This document shows, in pieces, positions 1 to 6,119 of a stretch of DNA of 6,404 nt. The first letter of the stretch is position 1, and every line of letters starts with the position of its first letter. The translations under genes were made by a program, and so were the position numbers. Origin of the DNA: Planctomycetaceae bacterium (lineage in GTDB: Bacteria; Planctomycetota; Planctomycetia; Pirellulales; Thermoguttaceae); NCBI GenBank assembly GCA_009783865.1, contig WRCR01000245.1, positions 1-6,404 on the forward strand. The letters are read 5' to 3'. A model generated the notes under the pieces. It was not told the DNA's origin, made no database searches, and saw only the letters and a program-made list of their open reading frames with translations.

Positions 1-1094
1 AGATATTCACTGTTGTTCTGGTCTTTCTGAACATTTTCCGCCGCATAAGCCAAGGAACGCCGCAGTTTTTCCGGCGAATCCTGCTCACAGAGTGCTAATG
101 CCAGTCCATTCTTATTTTGGGCTTCCAACGGGTCGGCAAGCAGAAGTTCCTCGAACAACTTCTCCGCCGTCGGGTAATCGTCCAAATACAGTGCTATGGT
201 CGCACGCAACCGCTTGACCGAAGGAGAATTAGGGTCTTCCGCCAAAAGTTTTTCGGCGAGTTGTTTCGCCTCTTCAAGCCGGTCGTCATTAACCCTTGCT
301 TGTATCGAGAGAGCAAGCACCTCCTTTGAATTAGGAAAGGCAGTCAATGCTGCTTCGAGTGACTTTCCGGCATTTTCCTTGTCCCCGCGCAGGAGATAGA
401 GTTGTGACATCACTGCATCGGCTGGAAGACCTTTTTTCTCTGACCCGGCATCCAATTTGTCTGCCTCGATGAAAATCTTTTTCGCTTCGTCATCCTTTTT
501 TTGCTGGAAAACGGCAATGCCTTTTTTTCGCAGCAATTCGGGAGTTGGTTCATCGGCTTCGATTTGCTGATTGACACTTTCCTCCATTTCCTGCCAACGC
601 TGCCTTGCTTCGTATAATTCGGTCACCACACGGCGGAGCGAGCGGGACAGGTTCTTCTTTCTCGCCGGATTTAGCGTGTATGCCTTGACTTTATCTGCCG
701 CCTGATAGAGCAATGTCTCCGCCGCCGTCAGCGAACCCTGCCGCAGGGAAATTTCTGCAAGCAGAAGAAATGCTTCGGGGTCTTCGGGGACTTCTTCGGT
801 GCCCATTTCGAGATTGGCTTTAACGGCATTGCCCAAATTGGACTTGGCGAACCATTGGGCTAATATGATGCGCGGCGGAACAAGTTCGGGATGTTTAGCG
901 TAAAGCGATTTGAGTATCTCCAGCGTATCGGCAAATCGTGAGGCATTGAAAGCAGCAACGGCTTTTTCGAGTTCCGCTTTGACTTCGGGACTTGTCTGAT
1001 TCGCTAGCGGGTCGGTCTCGTTTTGCGCAAGTACACAAAAACAAGAAAACAAGAAGAAAACTAAAAACGGAAAAACTTTGGTTATCGCAGACAT
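1..1094 (-). CDS. Secreted tetratricopeptide-repeat (TPR) protein, 3' end cut by window edge
   Basis: The reverse strand is open for 364 codons from an ATG at 1094-1092 down to the window edge, so the C-terminus is missing. Residues 1-23 are a Sec signal peptide: a Lys at 6, a phenylalanine-rich core (about 8-20) and a VLA|Q cleavage site. The mature protein is helical with repeated A/L/Y-spaced TPR-like pairs, clearest at about 40-70, 105-135, 185-212, 226-254 and 258-322 (for example RLEEAKQLAEKLLAEDPNSP and DDYPTAEKLFEELLLADPLE). TPRs are protein-protein interaction scaffolds, so a periplasmic or envelope scaffold role is inferred; no enzyme motif is visible. The ATG is the first in frame after a stop at 1127-1125. 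The bases before it are pyrimidine-rich (CTCCCCCTTACAA), with no Shine-Dalgarno. It has its own promoter at 1178-1206. There is no strict lipobox, although Cys 18 and 20 lie in the signal core. The partner and pathway are unknown. Confidence 0.88.
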   Translation of the reverse strand, partial: MSAITKVFPFLVFFLFSCFCVLAQNETDPLANQTSPEVKAELEKAVAAFNASRFADTLEILKSLYAKHPELVPPRIILAQWFAKSNLGNAVKANLEMGTEEVPEDPEAFLLLAEISLRQGSLTAAETLLYQAADKVKAYTLNPARKKNLSRSLRRVVTELYEARQRWQEMEESVNQQIEADEPTPELLRKKGIAVFQQKKDDEAKKIFIEADKLDAGSEKKGLPADAVMSQLYLLRGDKENAGKSLEAALTAFPNSKEVLALSIQARVNDDRLEEAKQLAEKLLAEDPNSPSVKRLRATIALYLDDYPTAEKLFEELLLADPLEAQNKNGLALALCEQDSPEKLRRSLAYAAENVQKDQNNSEY

Positions 1095-1177
1095 TTGTAA
1101 GGGGGAGATAGGAATAAAAGGAATTTACGGACATTAACAATCACGGGATATGGAACGATACCACCCCCTATTTAATA

Positions 1178-1206
1178 ATTATACGCTAAAAAGCGGAATT
1201 TGCCAA
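1178..1206 (-). promoter_or_regulatory. Sigma-70-type promoter for the TPR gene
   Basis: Read on the minus strand, there is TTGGCA (1206-1201), a 17-bp spacer (1200-1184) and a perfect TATAAT (1183-1178). This is close to the bacterial housekeeping consensus with ideal spacing. Transcription would start near 1171 and run into the TPR gene at 1094, leaving a leader of about 75 nt. I see no convincing hairpin or riboswitch in that leader. Promoter function is inferred from the match alone. Confidence 0.65.
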
Positions 1207-1231
1207 GATAATAATCAGTCCGACTGCAAGT

Positions 1232-1525
1232 TTTTTACGAGCGGCGGGCATACGCCAGCCGGTGAAACTGCCGATTGGTATGGCGGAACTTGCATTGCGC
1301 GAAGATATCCATACAACTATCCGGGAATACGCACTTGACATTAGGCAGACCGCCGCCAATCTCGTGGAAATTATCAACGACATTTTGGACTTTTCAAAGA
1401 TAGAAAACGGGAAAGCGGATTTAGTTCAATGTGAATATACACTTTCTTCTCTGATAATATCCGTTTTGAGCAGCAAGAGAGCCGGAGTACCGGATAAATT
1501 GAAAAACAATAGGAACACGGTTTAA
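1232..1525 (+). pseudogene. Relic of a hybrid-type sensor histidine kinase (HisKA dimerisation region only)
   Basis: The plus frame ending at TAA 1523-1525 reads IGMAELALRE, then REYALDIRQTAANLVEIIND, then ILDFSKIENGK and EYTLSSLI. This is the typical second half of a HisKA helix pair as found in large sensor or hybrid histidine kinases. In intact relatives IGMAELALRE follows an H-box of the form SHEIRTPMNAI. Here the aligned residues read AAGIRQPVKLP, so the phosphoacceptor His appears as Ala and the Glu as Gly. After about 1475 the resemblance stops and the frame ends, so the HATPase domain (N, G1, G2 boxes) is absent. The sensor half is also absent: the frame is open only from 1190, and an in-frame stop lies at 1187-1189. 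A GTG at 1262 could in theory start a peptide of 87 residues, but it has no ribosome binding site. I read this as a truncated, decayed gene with no signalling activity. It lies antisense to the downstream end of the 914-residue gene's transcript. Confidence 0.72.
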
Positions 1526-1533
1526 TCCGTGTT
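1502..1533 (-). terminator. Intrinsic terminator of the 914-residue secreted-protein gene
   Basis: On the minus strand, AACACGG, a 6-nt loop ATTAAA, and CCGTGTT form a perfect 7-bp stem (1533-1514). It is followed by CCTATTG and a run of five T (1506-1502). The TAA stop codon of the upstream gene (1524-1522) lies in the loop, so the last codons are part of the hairpin. The stem has four G-C pairs (positions 3, 5, 6 and 7 of AACACGG), and the T-tract begins seven bases after it, so termination may be moderate. Confidence 0.5.
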
Positions 1534-4266
1534 GACTCGCCCCGAACCTTTGGCGTTGATAATCCGATTGCCGTCCTGCAATATCTGAAACGGCTGTTCT
1601 TCCGGCACGTCAACTGCTTCCAATCCGGTTGCCGTGACTTTTAGCGGGAACGGAGCAGCATAACGTCTCTTGCCGTCTGATACAATCGTCAACGAATCAA
1701 TTTTGCCTTCCAACACTGTCCGTAAGGAAAACAAAGAACACGGATTAACTTTCCAAGACCGGCGTTCTTGTCCGGCAATGTCAAATCTTGCGGGAACACA
1801 GCCGGCATTGACATCACCGCCGGGATACTGCATCATCTCCGCTGTTCGGCAAATCCCCAGCGCAACTTTGTTCCACTCAAAGGTCTTGTCATGTTTGGAA
1901 AGCAAGTGGAGAGCATAAGCATAAACGATGCCCGTCTGCGGATGCGCAACACCGAAAGAAAGCGGCAGTTGCCGGTTTTCTCCGCCCAATCTCGGTATTG
2001 CCGCATAGAGCATGATGCGGTCGGTTTCACTGTTTTCGCCGCCGTGAAGATACACGAAAGGCAGTCCCATTGCTGCAAAACGGTTGGCAAGTTTAAGATA
2101 TTCCTTATCTCCCGAAAATTCATAAGCCCAAACGGCAAGCCAAGTTGCGGATGCTGCGGAATACAAGTCGGGAGTATGCAGCGGATTCTCACGGAAAAAG
2201 CCGCCGCGGGGAACATCGTAAGACGAAAGATAAGCCAATGCTTTCTTAACCGCTTCAAAATATACTGTATCGCCGGTCAGCCGAACATATTCCATTATTC
2301 CCAAAGCCCAAACGGCGGTGACTCCGAAGGAACTAATACACTGCTCAACTTCGGAAAATCTCGTCCGATAAAAAAATGAACCGTCAGGATTCTGTGCCGA
2401 CAAATAGGACTCCGCAGTGCTTCTGCGTTCCTTTCCGTATTGTTCCGCTTTTCCGAGCAGGAAAAACGAAGTATCGTTGGCAATATCACTGCCGCCGGAA
2501 ACAAGGTTTTTCATAGCCGGTATTTTTCCGTTCAAGCGAAAAAGTACGGATAAAACATCGGCAAAGGGTTTACGCTGCCAATCCGGTTCCGCTGCATAGC
2601 CCCAACTGTGTCCGTCTTCTCCCTGCACGGAAATCATCAATGCTTTACGGCAAAGTGCTGCGGCTTCCTCTTCCGTCCTGACTTGCGGCGGCGGGTCAGG
2701 AAAAGGGTGTTCCGAAAAATACTTATGCAAAATTGAAACCGCAACCGGTTGAGACGACGGAGGAAACGGCGGTAAAACATCAAGAGCAGCGGCAATTTTC
2801 GTTCCGCGCAATGATAACCAATGTTCGTCAGTAAAATCGCGCCGATTCGGAGAAGAGAAAACCGGCTGCAAGGCGGCATCAGCCCAATGAAGCAGTACCG
2901 CTGCTTTTTCCGTTGCGAAAAACGAAAAGGGACTCGTAATCCAATCAACCGGCGGAACAGAACGTTCATTGTACGGCTCAATCAGAGTAATCGGAGATGA
3001 ACTGACATCGCCCTTGCCGAGAAATTCAACGCCCGGCAAAACACCGCTCTGCAAAGTTCCCAAAAGCCGAACAACGGGACCTTCCAAGATTGTGTCTTGT
3101 TTCTCACTATTCGTGTTTTCGATAAAGAACCGAACACGTCCTTTTTCATTTCGGATTTCAAGAGTTACATCGTCAGATTCAAACAACAATTCCCTGCTGC
3201 CGTCTGCCGTCTGCTCTTTCAATTTGAATTTCGGAACGACTCCGTTTCGGTGAACAAGCGGAGCGATGATTACAACCGTATTGTCTTTCTGCCGAATTCT
3301 TGCGGAGCGGGCATCTTCAGCAACGTCAATGAACCAATCGTCTGCCAGCGGCAGCGTGTGTTCTTTCGTCAGTTCGGATTTATTTTCGCCTCTATAACGG
3401 AAAACCGGAAATGAGACCGGCGAAAAATCATTGGGCATCAGCGTTAAAACGGCAGCGTCCAGAAGTCCTTCGGAATCAACCGGCACGGCAAAGTCAATCG
3501 TCTTGCGGGCTGGAATAATGATTTCGCTGATTTTTTCAAACGGCGGCGGAATAACCTTTGGCGGTTCGTCTTCGTCGTCTTTCGGCGGCTCTTTTATTTC
3601 CGTTTTAATTCCGTACCAAAATTCGTACTTCGGTGTGTCGTCTTTTTGCGGTTCTTTTTCTTTGCGGTACAGGTTATCCGCTTTCACCGTAAGGGGAATC
3701 GTTAAATCGTTATAAACGGTGAGACGAAACATTCGCCGCTCTTTGTCGTCCGCTGTTAAGACATAGTCCTCGACTTTTTGCAGCAACAACGGATGCGGTC
3801 TGCGGCGATAAGCGGTCATCGAAGCAATTTCCCAGTATCCTTCGGCAGTACTGAAGCGCATCGACATACCGGCCAGCCGGTCTGCAACCTGCATAGTGAA
3901 TTCGTAATCGTGCCATTCACCATCATTGATTAATGTGTGAACGACTTTCTTGTCGTCACTGCGGCGCGGCGAACCGGCAGTAGTCCAGTATAATGATACA
4001 GCGGACTCTTTTCGGGTTCGGAGACGGACAACAACACGAATTTGTCCGCCCATTCGGTTTGACAAACGGAGAATTGACGGTTCAACGCCGGTCGCCGTTA
4101 CGCAAAGATTGCCGCTTTTCAAGGTCAATTTACAGTTTTTTTCTTCCTGCCAGCCGCCGGAATTTGCTTCGTACGTTGTCTTGAGCAGGAATTGCTCAAT
4201 TTCCTGTGCGAAGGTGAAATCGGTGAAAAAGATAATAACCGTGAAATAAAATAAAATGTTTCGCAT
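1522..4266 (-). CDS. Secreted multidomain protein: beta-sandwich module, linker, beta domain and C-terminal alpha/alpha-toroid
   Basis: 914 residues. Residues 1-20 are a signal peptide ending TFA|QE. Residues about 33-152 resemble the jelly-roll or galactose-binding-like modules common in planctomycete secreted proteins (W39, repeated short strands, W94, DGEWHDYEF at 115-123, final SM-TAY strand). Residues 155-300 are another beta-rich segment interrupted by a charged proline-rich stretch (about 201-243, with KDD and EPPKDDEDEPPK). Residues 305-500 are beta-rich (GVLPGVEFLGKGDVSSSP at 408-425), resembling the beta-domain that precedes glycosidase toroids. Residues about 530-850 form an alpha/alpha-hairpin toroid, with SAQNPDGSFFYR (623-634), PRGGFFREN and repeated A-x-W/Y-A-L helices. 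Such toroids occur in polysaccharide lyases, unsaturated glucuronyl hydrolases and terpene-cyclase-like folds. No catalytic set can be assigned, so a carbohydrate-related role is inference only. The start ATG follows CACAATAACA with no Shine-Dalgarno. The 39-nt gap upstream contains a small AGCC-GAAG-GGCT hairpin (4292-4281). It lies just downstream of the MATE gene on the same strand and probably shares its transcript. Confidence 0.9.
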   Translation of the reverse strand: MRNILFYFTVIIFFTDFTFAQEIEQFLLKTTYEANSGGWQEEKNCKLTLKSGNLCVTATGVEPSILRLSNRMGGQIRVVVRLRTRKESAVSLYWTTAGSPRRSDDKKVVHTLINDGEWHDYEFTMQVADRLAGMSMRFSTAEGYWEIASMTAYRRRPHPLLLQKVEDYVLTADDKERRMFRLTVYNDLTIPLTVKADNLYRKEKEPQKDDTPKYEFWYGIKTEIKEPPKDDEDEPPKVIPPPFEKISEIIIPARKTIDFAVPVDSEGLLDAAVLTLMPNDFSPVSFPVFRYRGENKSELTKEHTLPLADDWFIDVAEDARSARIRQKDNTVVIIAPLVHRNGVVPKFKLKEQTADGSRELLFESDDVTLEIRNEKGRVRFFIENTNSEKQDTILEGPVVRLLGTLQSGVLPGVEFLGKGDVSSSPITLIEPYNERSVPPVDWITSPFSFFATEKAAVLLHWADAALQPVFSSPNRRDFTDEHWLSLRGTKIAAALDVLPPFPPSSQPVAVSILHKYFSEHPFPDPPPQVRTEEEAAALCRKALMISVQGEDGHSWGYAAEPDWQRKPFADVLSVLFRLNGKIPAMKNLVSGGSDIANDTSFFLLGKAEQYGKERRSTAESYLSAQNPDGSFFYRTRFSEVEQCISSFGVTAVWALGIMEYVRLTGDTVYFEAVKKALAYLSSYDVPRGGFFRENPLHTPDLYSAASATWLAVWAYEFSGDKEYLKLANRFAAMGLPFVYLHGGENSETDRIMLYAAIPRLGGENRQLPLSFGVAHPQTGIVYAYALHLLSKHDKTFEWNKVALGICRTAEMMQYPGGDVNAGCVPARFDIAGQERRSWKVNPCSLFSLRTVLEGKIDSLTIVSDGKRRYAAPFPLKVTATGLEAVDVPEEQPFQILQDGNRIINAKGSGRVNTD

Positions 4267-4305
4267 TGTTATTGTGCCGCAGCCCTTCGGCTTGCATTTA
4301 TTATT

Positions 4306-5700
4306 TTACACTATTTCTTTTTCAATTACACGTATTGATTCCCAAACCTTGCTGCGGTAGCGCAGTCCGAAAACAACAAGATACACGAAAACCGATGCCG
4401 TGAGAACACTCCAGCACCAGATAATTCCCAAATCGAAAAACCGGACACCGGCATAACACAACGCCGGACAAAGCGGTGCAAGTACCAGCATCACCGCTGC
4501 TATAAAATGGGTATCGCCTGCTCCACGCAGTGTCGAACAATAGATAATTGTAGCACCATCGAAACAAAGATAAAGAGCAATAAACAGCAGCAGCGTTATT
4601 GTCAATCCGTGAATCTTCGCAAAGTCCTCCGGCGATGAAAACGAAGCAAATGGCTGGAGAAGCACATCGGGTATCGCCCAAAACAGCAGCGAAAAGAAAG
4701 CAGAATATACAACTCCGAAAACCATTGCCGTCATTGTCGCCCTTCTTGCAAGTTCGGGGCGGTTTGCTCCCAACTGATTGCCAGCCATACTGGTAACGAC
4801 AATTCCGATGCCGACCAGCGGAATGAAGGTCAGCGAATTCATCGTGAAGGCGAGCGTGGTTGCGTTGCGTTCAATTTCGCCGAGTCCGCCGATAATCAAG
4901 ATGAATGCCGTGAACGAAATTGTATCGACAAAAGTGTAAAAACCGGCGGGAATTCCGTAATAGAACAGTCGTCCCATCTGCGGCAAATCCAATTTCATTT
5001 CGGCGAGAACGCCGAATTGCTTTGTTTTTCTATCCGCAAGAAATATCAAAATCAGATAGATAAGAAAGCGAATCCATTGTGAAAAGGCGGTCGTGACTGC
5101 TGCGCCGGCTAATCCCCATTCGGGAAAGCCGAGTTTGCCGAAAATCAGTACATAGTCGAGAAATATGTTGAGCAAAACGCAGAAGACGTTGTTGTACATC
5201 TCCGGTTTCATGGTGCCGCGTCCGCGGAAAAAAGATGCTGCCGCTTCTCCGCTGATGGTGCCGGTGCAGCCCCAAAGTATCCAGTAGAAATAGGTTGATT
5301 CCAACTCTATGAGTTCGGCATCGTGTCCGAACAGCCCGAAGAGTTTCACCAGATGCGGATACAGCAGGAAAAGAAACGGCATTGCGATAAGACCGAGCCA
5401 AATACCCTGCCAAACGATGCTGGAAACCCGGTGATATTTTCCGCTGCCGTTGTATTGGGCAACAAAGGCGGTTGCGTATGCCGCAAGATGAGCGGGGACA
5501 GCAACTATTGACCAATAGAGCATACCGCCCTGCATTGAAGCGGTCATTGCGTCTGCGCTGTACCACATCAAAAACATTCGGTCGGTAAATATCATTATTG
5601 AGATTGACCCGCCGGATATAATAATGGGGATTGCCTGCCGCAGTACATCGAAGCCGCCGCAGGGACGCGTCCACCAATTTGATTCTTCGTTTGCGACCAT
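4306..5700 (-). CDS. MATE-family multidrug/toxin efflux transporter (inner membrane)
   Basis: 464 residues, the usual MATE length, with about 12 hydrophobic segments in two halves (first at about 20-46, last at about 427-446). Family landmarks are visible: FVAQYNGSGKYHR (79-91) in the position of the usual VAQ-x-G-A-G segment, ASFFRGRGTMKPEMYNN (155-171), PEWGLAGAAVTTAFSQ (193-208), SMAGNQLGANRPELARR (304-320) and the CSTLRGAGDT signature (388-397). MATE proteins expel cationic drugs or metabolites in exchange for H+ or Na+; the substrate here cannot be read from sequence. The ATG at 5700-5698 follows an A/T-rich leader (GAATTATTTT) with no Shine-Dalgarno, and a promoter lies at 5728-5755. 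The stop is 39 nt before the secreted toroid gene, suggesting one transcript. Landmarks differ from classic NorM/DinF wording, so a divergent subgroup is likely and no gene symbol is given. Confidence 0.93.
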   Translation of the reverse strand: MVANEESNWWTRPCGGFDVLRQAIPIIISGGSISIMIFTDRMFLMWYSADAMTASMQGGMLYWSIVAVPAHLAAYATAFVAQYNGSGKYHRVSSIVWQGIWLGLIAMPFLFLLYPHLVKLFGLFGHDAELIELESTYFYWILWGCTGTISGEAAASFFRGRGTMKPEMYNNVFCVLLNIFLDYVLIFGKLGFPEWGLAGAAVTTAFSQWIRFLIYLILIFLADRKTKQFGVLAEMKLDLPQMGRLFYYGIPAGFYTFVDTISFTAFILIIGGLGEIERNATTLAFTMNSLTFIPLVGIGIVVTSMAGNQLGANRPELARRATMTAMVFGVVYSAFFSLLFWAIPDVLLQPFASFSSPEDFAKIHGLTITLLLFIALYLCFDGATIIYCSTLRGAGDTHFIAAVMLVLAPLCPALCYAGVRFFDLGIIWCWSVLTASVFVYLVVFGLRYRSKVWESIRVIEKEIV

Positions 5701-5727
5701 AAAATAATTCGGAAAAATGAAATGTTA

Positions 5728-5755
5728 ATTCTATCCTATCTTTGTAAAACGTCAA
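5728..5755 (-). promoter_or_regulatory. Probable sigma-70-type promoter for the MATE gene
   Basis: On the minus strand, TTGACG (5755-5750), 16 bp, then TAGAAT (5733-5728): five of six matches at -35 and four of six at -10, where TAGAAT differs from TATAAT at one base by strict comparison (five of six if counted position by position). The predicted start lies near 5721, giving a leader of about 21 nt before the ATG at 5700. A short inverted repeat CAAAT-CGCA-ATTTG (5753-5766) overlaps the -35 and could be a regulator site, though at 5 bp per arm it may be chance. Confidence 0.45.
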
Positions 5756-5792
5756 ATCGCAATTTGTGCGGCATGGTACGCAGTCCGATTGC

Positions 5793-6020
5793 ATGTCTTT
5801 TTATGTTCATTCGTTTAGCGTGCGGTTCAACGAACCGCCGCGGCGGCTGCGGCGAAAAGAAGCGGCGAAGAACGGAACCGTCAATGATGTACGCTACCTT
5901 ATCAACAACGGGGCAGATGTAAATGCAAAAGGTTATGACGGCAAAACAGCACTTGACATTGCAGTGAATGAAGGGCAGAGCGAAGTAGCGAAGTATCTGA
6001 GGAGCGTAGGAGCGAAGTGA
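5793..6020 (+). CDS. Short ankyrin-repeat protein, possibly the 3' remnant of a longer ankyrin gene
   Basis: 75 residues from ATG 5793 (84 from an in-frame GTG at 5766). From about residue 26 the sequence is ankyrin: KEAAKNGTVNDVRYLINNGA is the helix pair of one repeat, followed by DVNAKGYDGKTALDIAVNEG and QSEVAKYLRSVGAK, a full second repeat with the usual C-terminal cap and stop. Ankyrin repeats bind proteins; a single repeat and a half is at the lower limit for a stable fold. The first 25 residues (basic, with FNEPPRRLRR) resemble neither a repeat nor a signal peptide, and there is no Shine-Dalgarno before either start. This suggests that either the true 5' end has been lost or the gene is a decayed copy. 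It diverges from the MATE gene and converges on the Rpn-type gene. Confidence 0.55.
   Translation: MSFYVHSFSVRFNEPPRRLRRKEAAKNGTVNDVRYLINNGADVNAKGYDGKTALDIAVNEGQSEVAKYLRSVGAK
5822..5846. repeat. Two overlapping perfect palindromes upstream of the ankyrin repeats
   Basis: GCGGTTC-AAC-GAACCGC (5822-5838) has perfect 7-bp arms with a 3-bp centre. CCGCCGCGGCGG (5835-5846) is a perfect 12-bp palindrome sharing four bases with it, so the two hairpins would compete in a single strand. They lie at the point where the ankyrin reading frame becomes recognisable and about 67 bp upstream of the MATE -35 box. No T-tract follows on either strand, so they are not typical terminators. Function is unknown, and the GC-rich codons there could produce part of the symmetry by chance. 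Confidence 0.5.
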
Positions 6021-6087
6021 GCTGGCGGCAGGGAGCGGTTTTAGTTTCTTGATGCTCCTAACAACCGCGTTTCGATGAGGTTCAATG

Positions 6088-6112
6088 AGCGGGAGACAGT
6101 TTCCCGCTTTCG
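6088..6112 (+). terminator. Hairpin between converging ankyrin and Rpn-type genes
   Basis: AGCGGGA (6088-6094), a 7-nt loop and TCCCGCT (6102-6108) form a perfect 7-bp stem, rich in G-C. On the plus strand it is followed by TTTCGCTTT, a broken T-rich tail, fitting a weak intrinsic terminator for the ankyrin gene that stops at 6020. On the minus strand it lies 12 nt past the Rpn-type stop codon but without a T run, so bidirectional use is possible and unproven. Confidence 0.42.
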
Positions 6113-6119
6113 CTTTACA

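Noticed and set aside
895..1140. Minus-strand open frame of 81 codons starting at 1140
   Set aside because: It overlaps the TPR gene in another frame. The frame starting at 1094 has a signal peptide and continues as TPRs to the window edge.
1150..1338. Plus-strand open frame of 62 codons over the kinase relic
   Set aside because: A different frame from the HisKA match, with no family resemblance.
1768..2379. Plus-strand open frame of 203 codons
   Set aside because: It lies wholly antisense to the toroid part of the 914-residue gene, has no recognisable motif, and the minus frame has a signal peptide and consistent domains.
4300..4340. A/T-rich stretch with TAAAAT and TTGAAA on the minus strand, a possible internal promoter for the 914-residue gene
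   Set aside because: TTGAAA and TAAAAT are only 11 bp apart, and alternatives at 16-17 bp match the consensus poorly.
5737..5744. TATCTTTG on the plus strand, matching the Bacteroidota -7 element TAnnTTTG
   Set aside because: No TTTG or similar -33 element occurs 19-21 bp upstream, so one 8-bp match is not enough.
5030..5794. Minus-strand open frame of 254 codons starting upstream of the MATE gene
   Set aside because: It is a shifted frame over the MATE gene; its translation is arginine- and cysteine-rich without membrane segments, whereas the MATE frame has all family landmarks.
5979..6018. AGCGAAGT three times, two copies in tandem (5979-5994) and one at 6011
   Set aside because: It falls within the coding region for SEVAKYLRSVGAK, where similar codons recur; it is most likely incidental.
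6032..6068. Inverted repeats GGAGC/GCTCC and GCGGTT/AACCGC with long loops after the ankyrin stop
   Set aside because: Arms of 5-6 bp with 17-22 nt loops overlap each other and are expected by chance.
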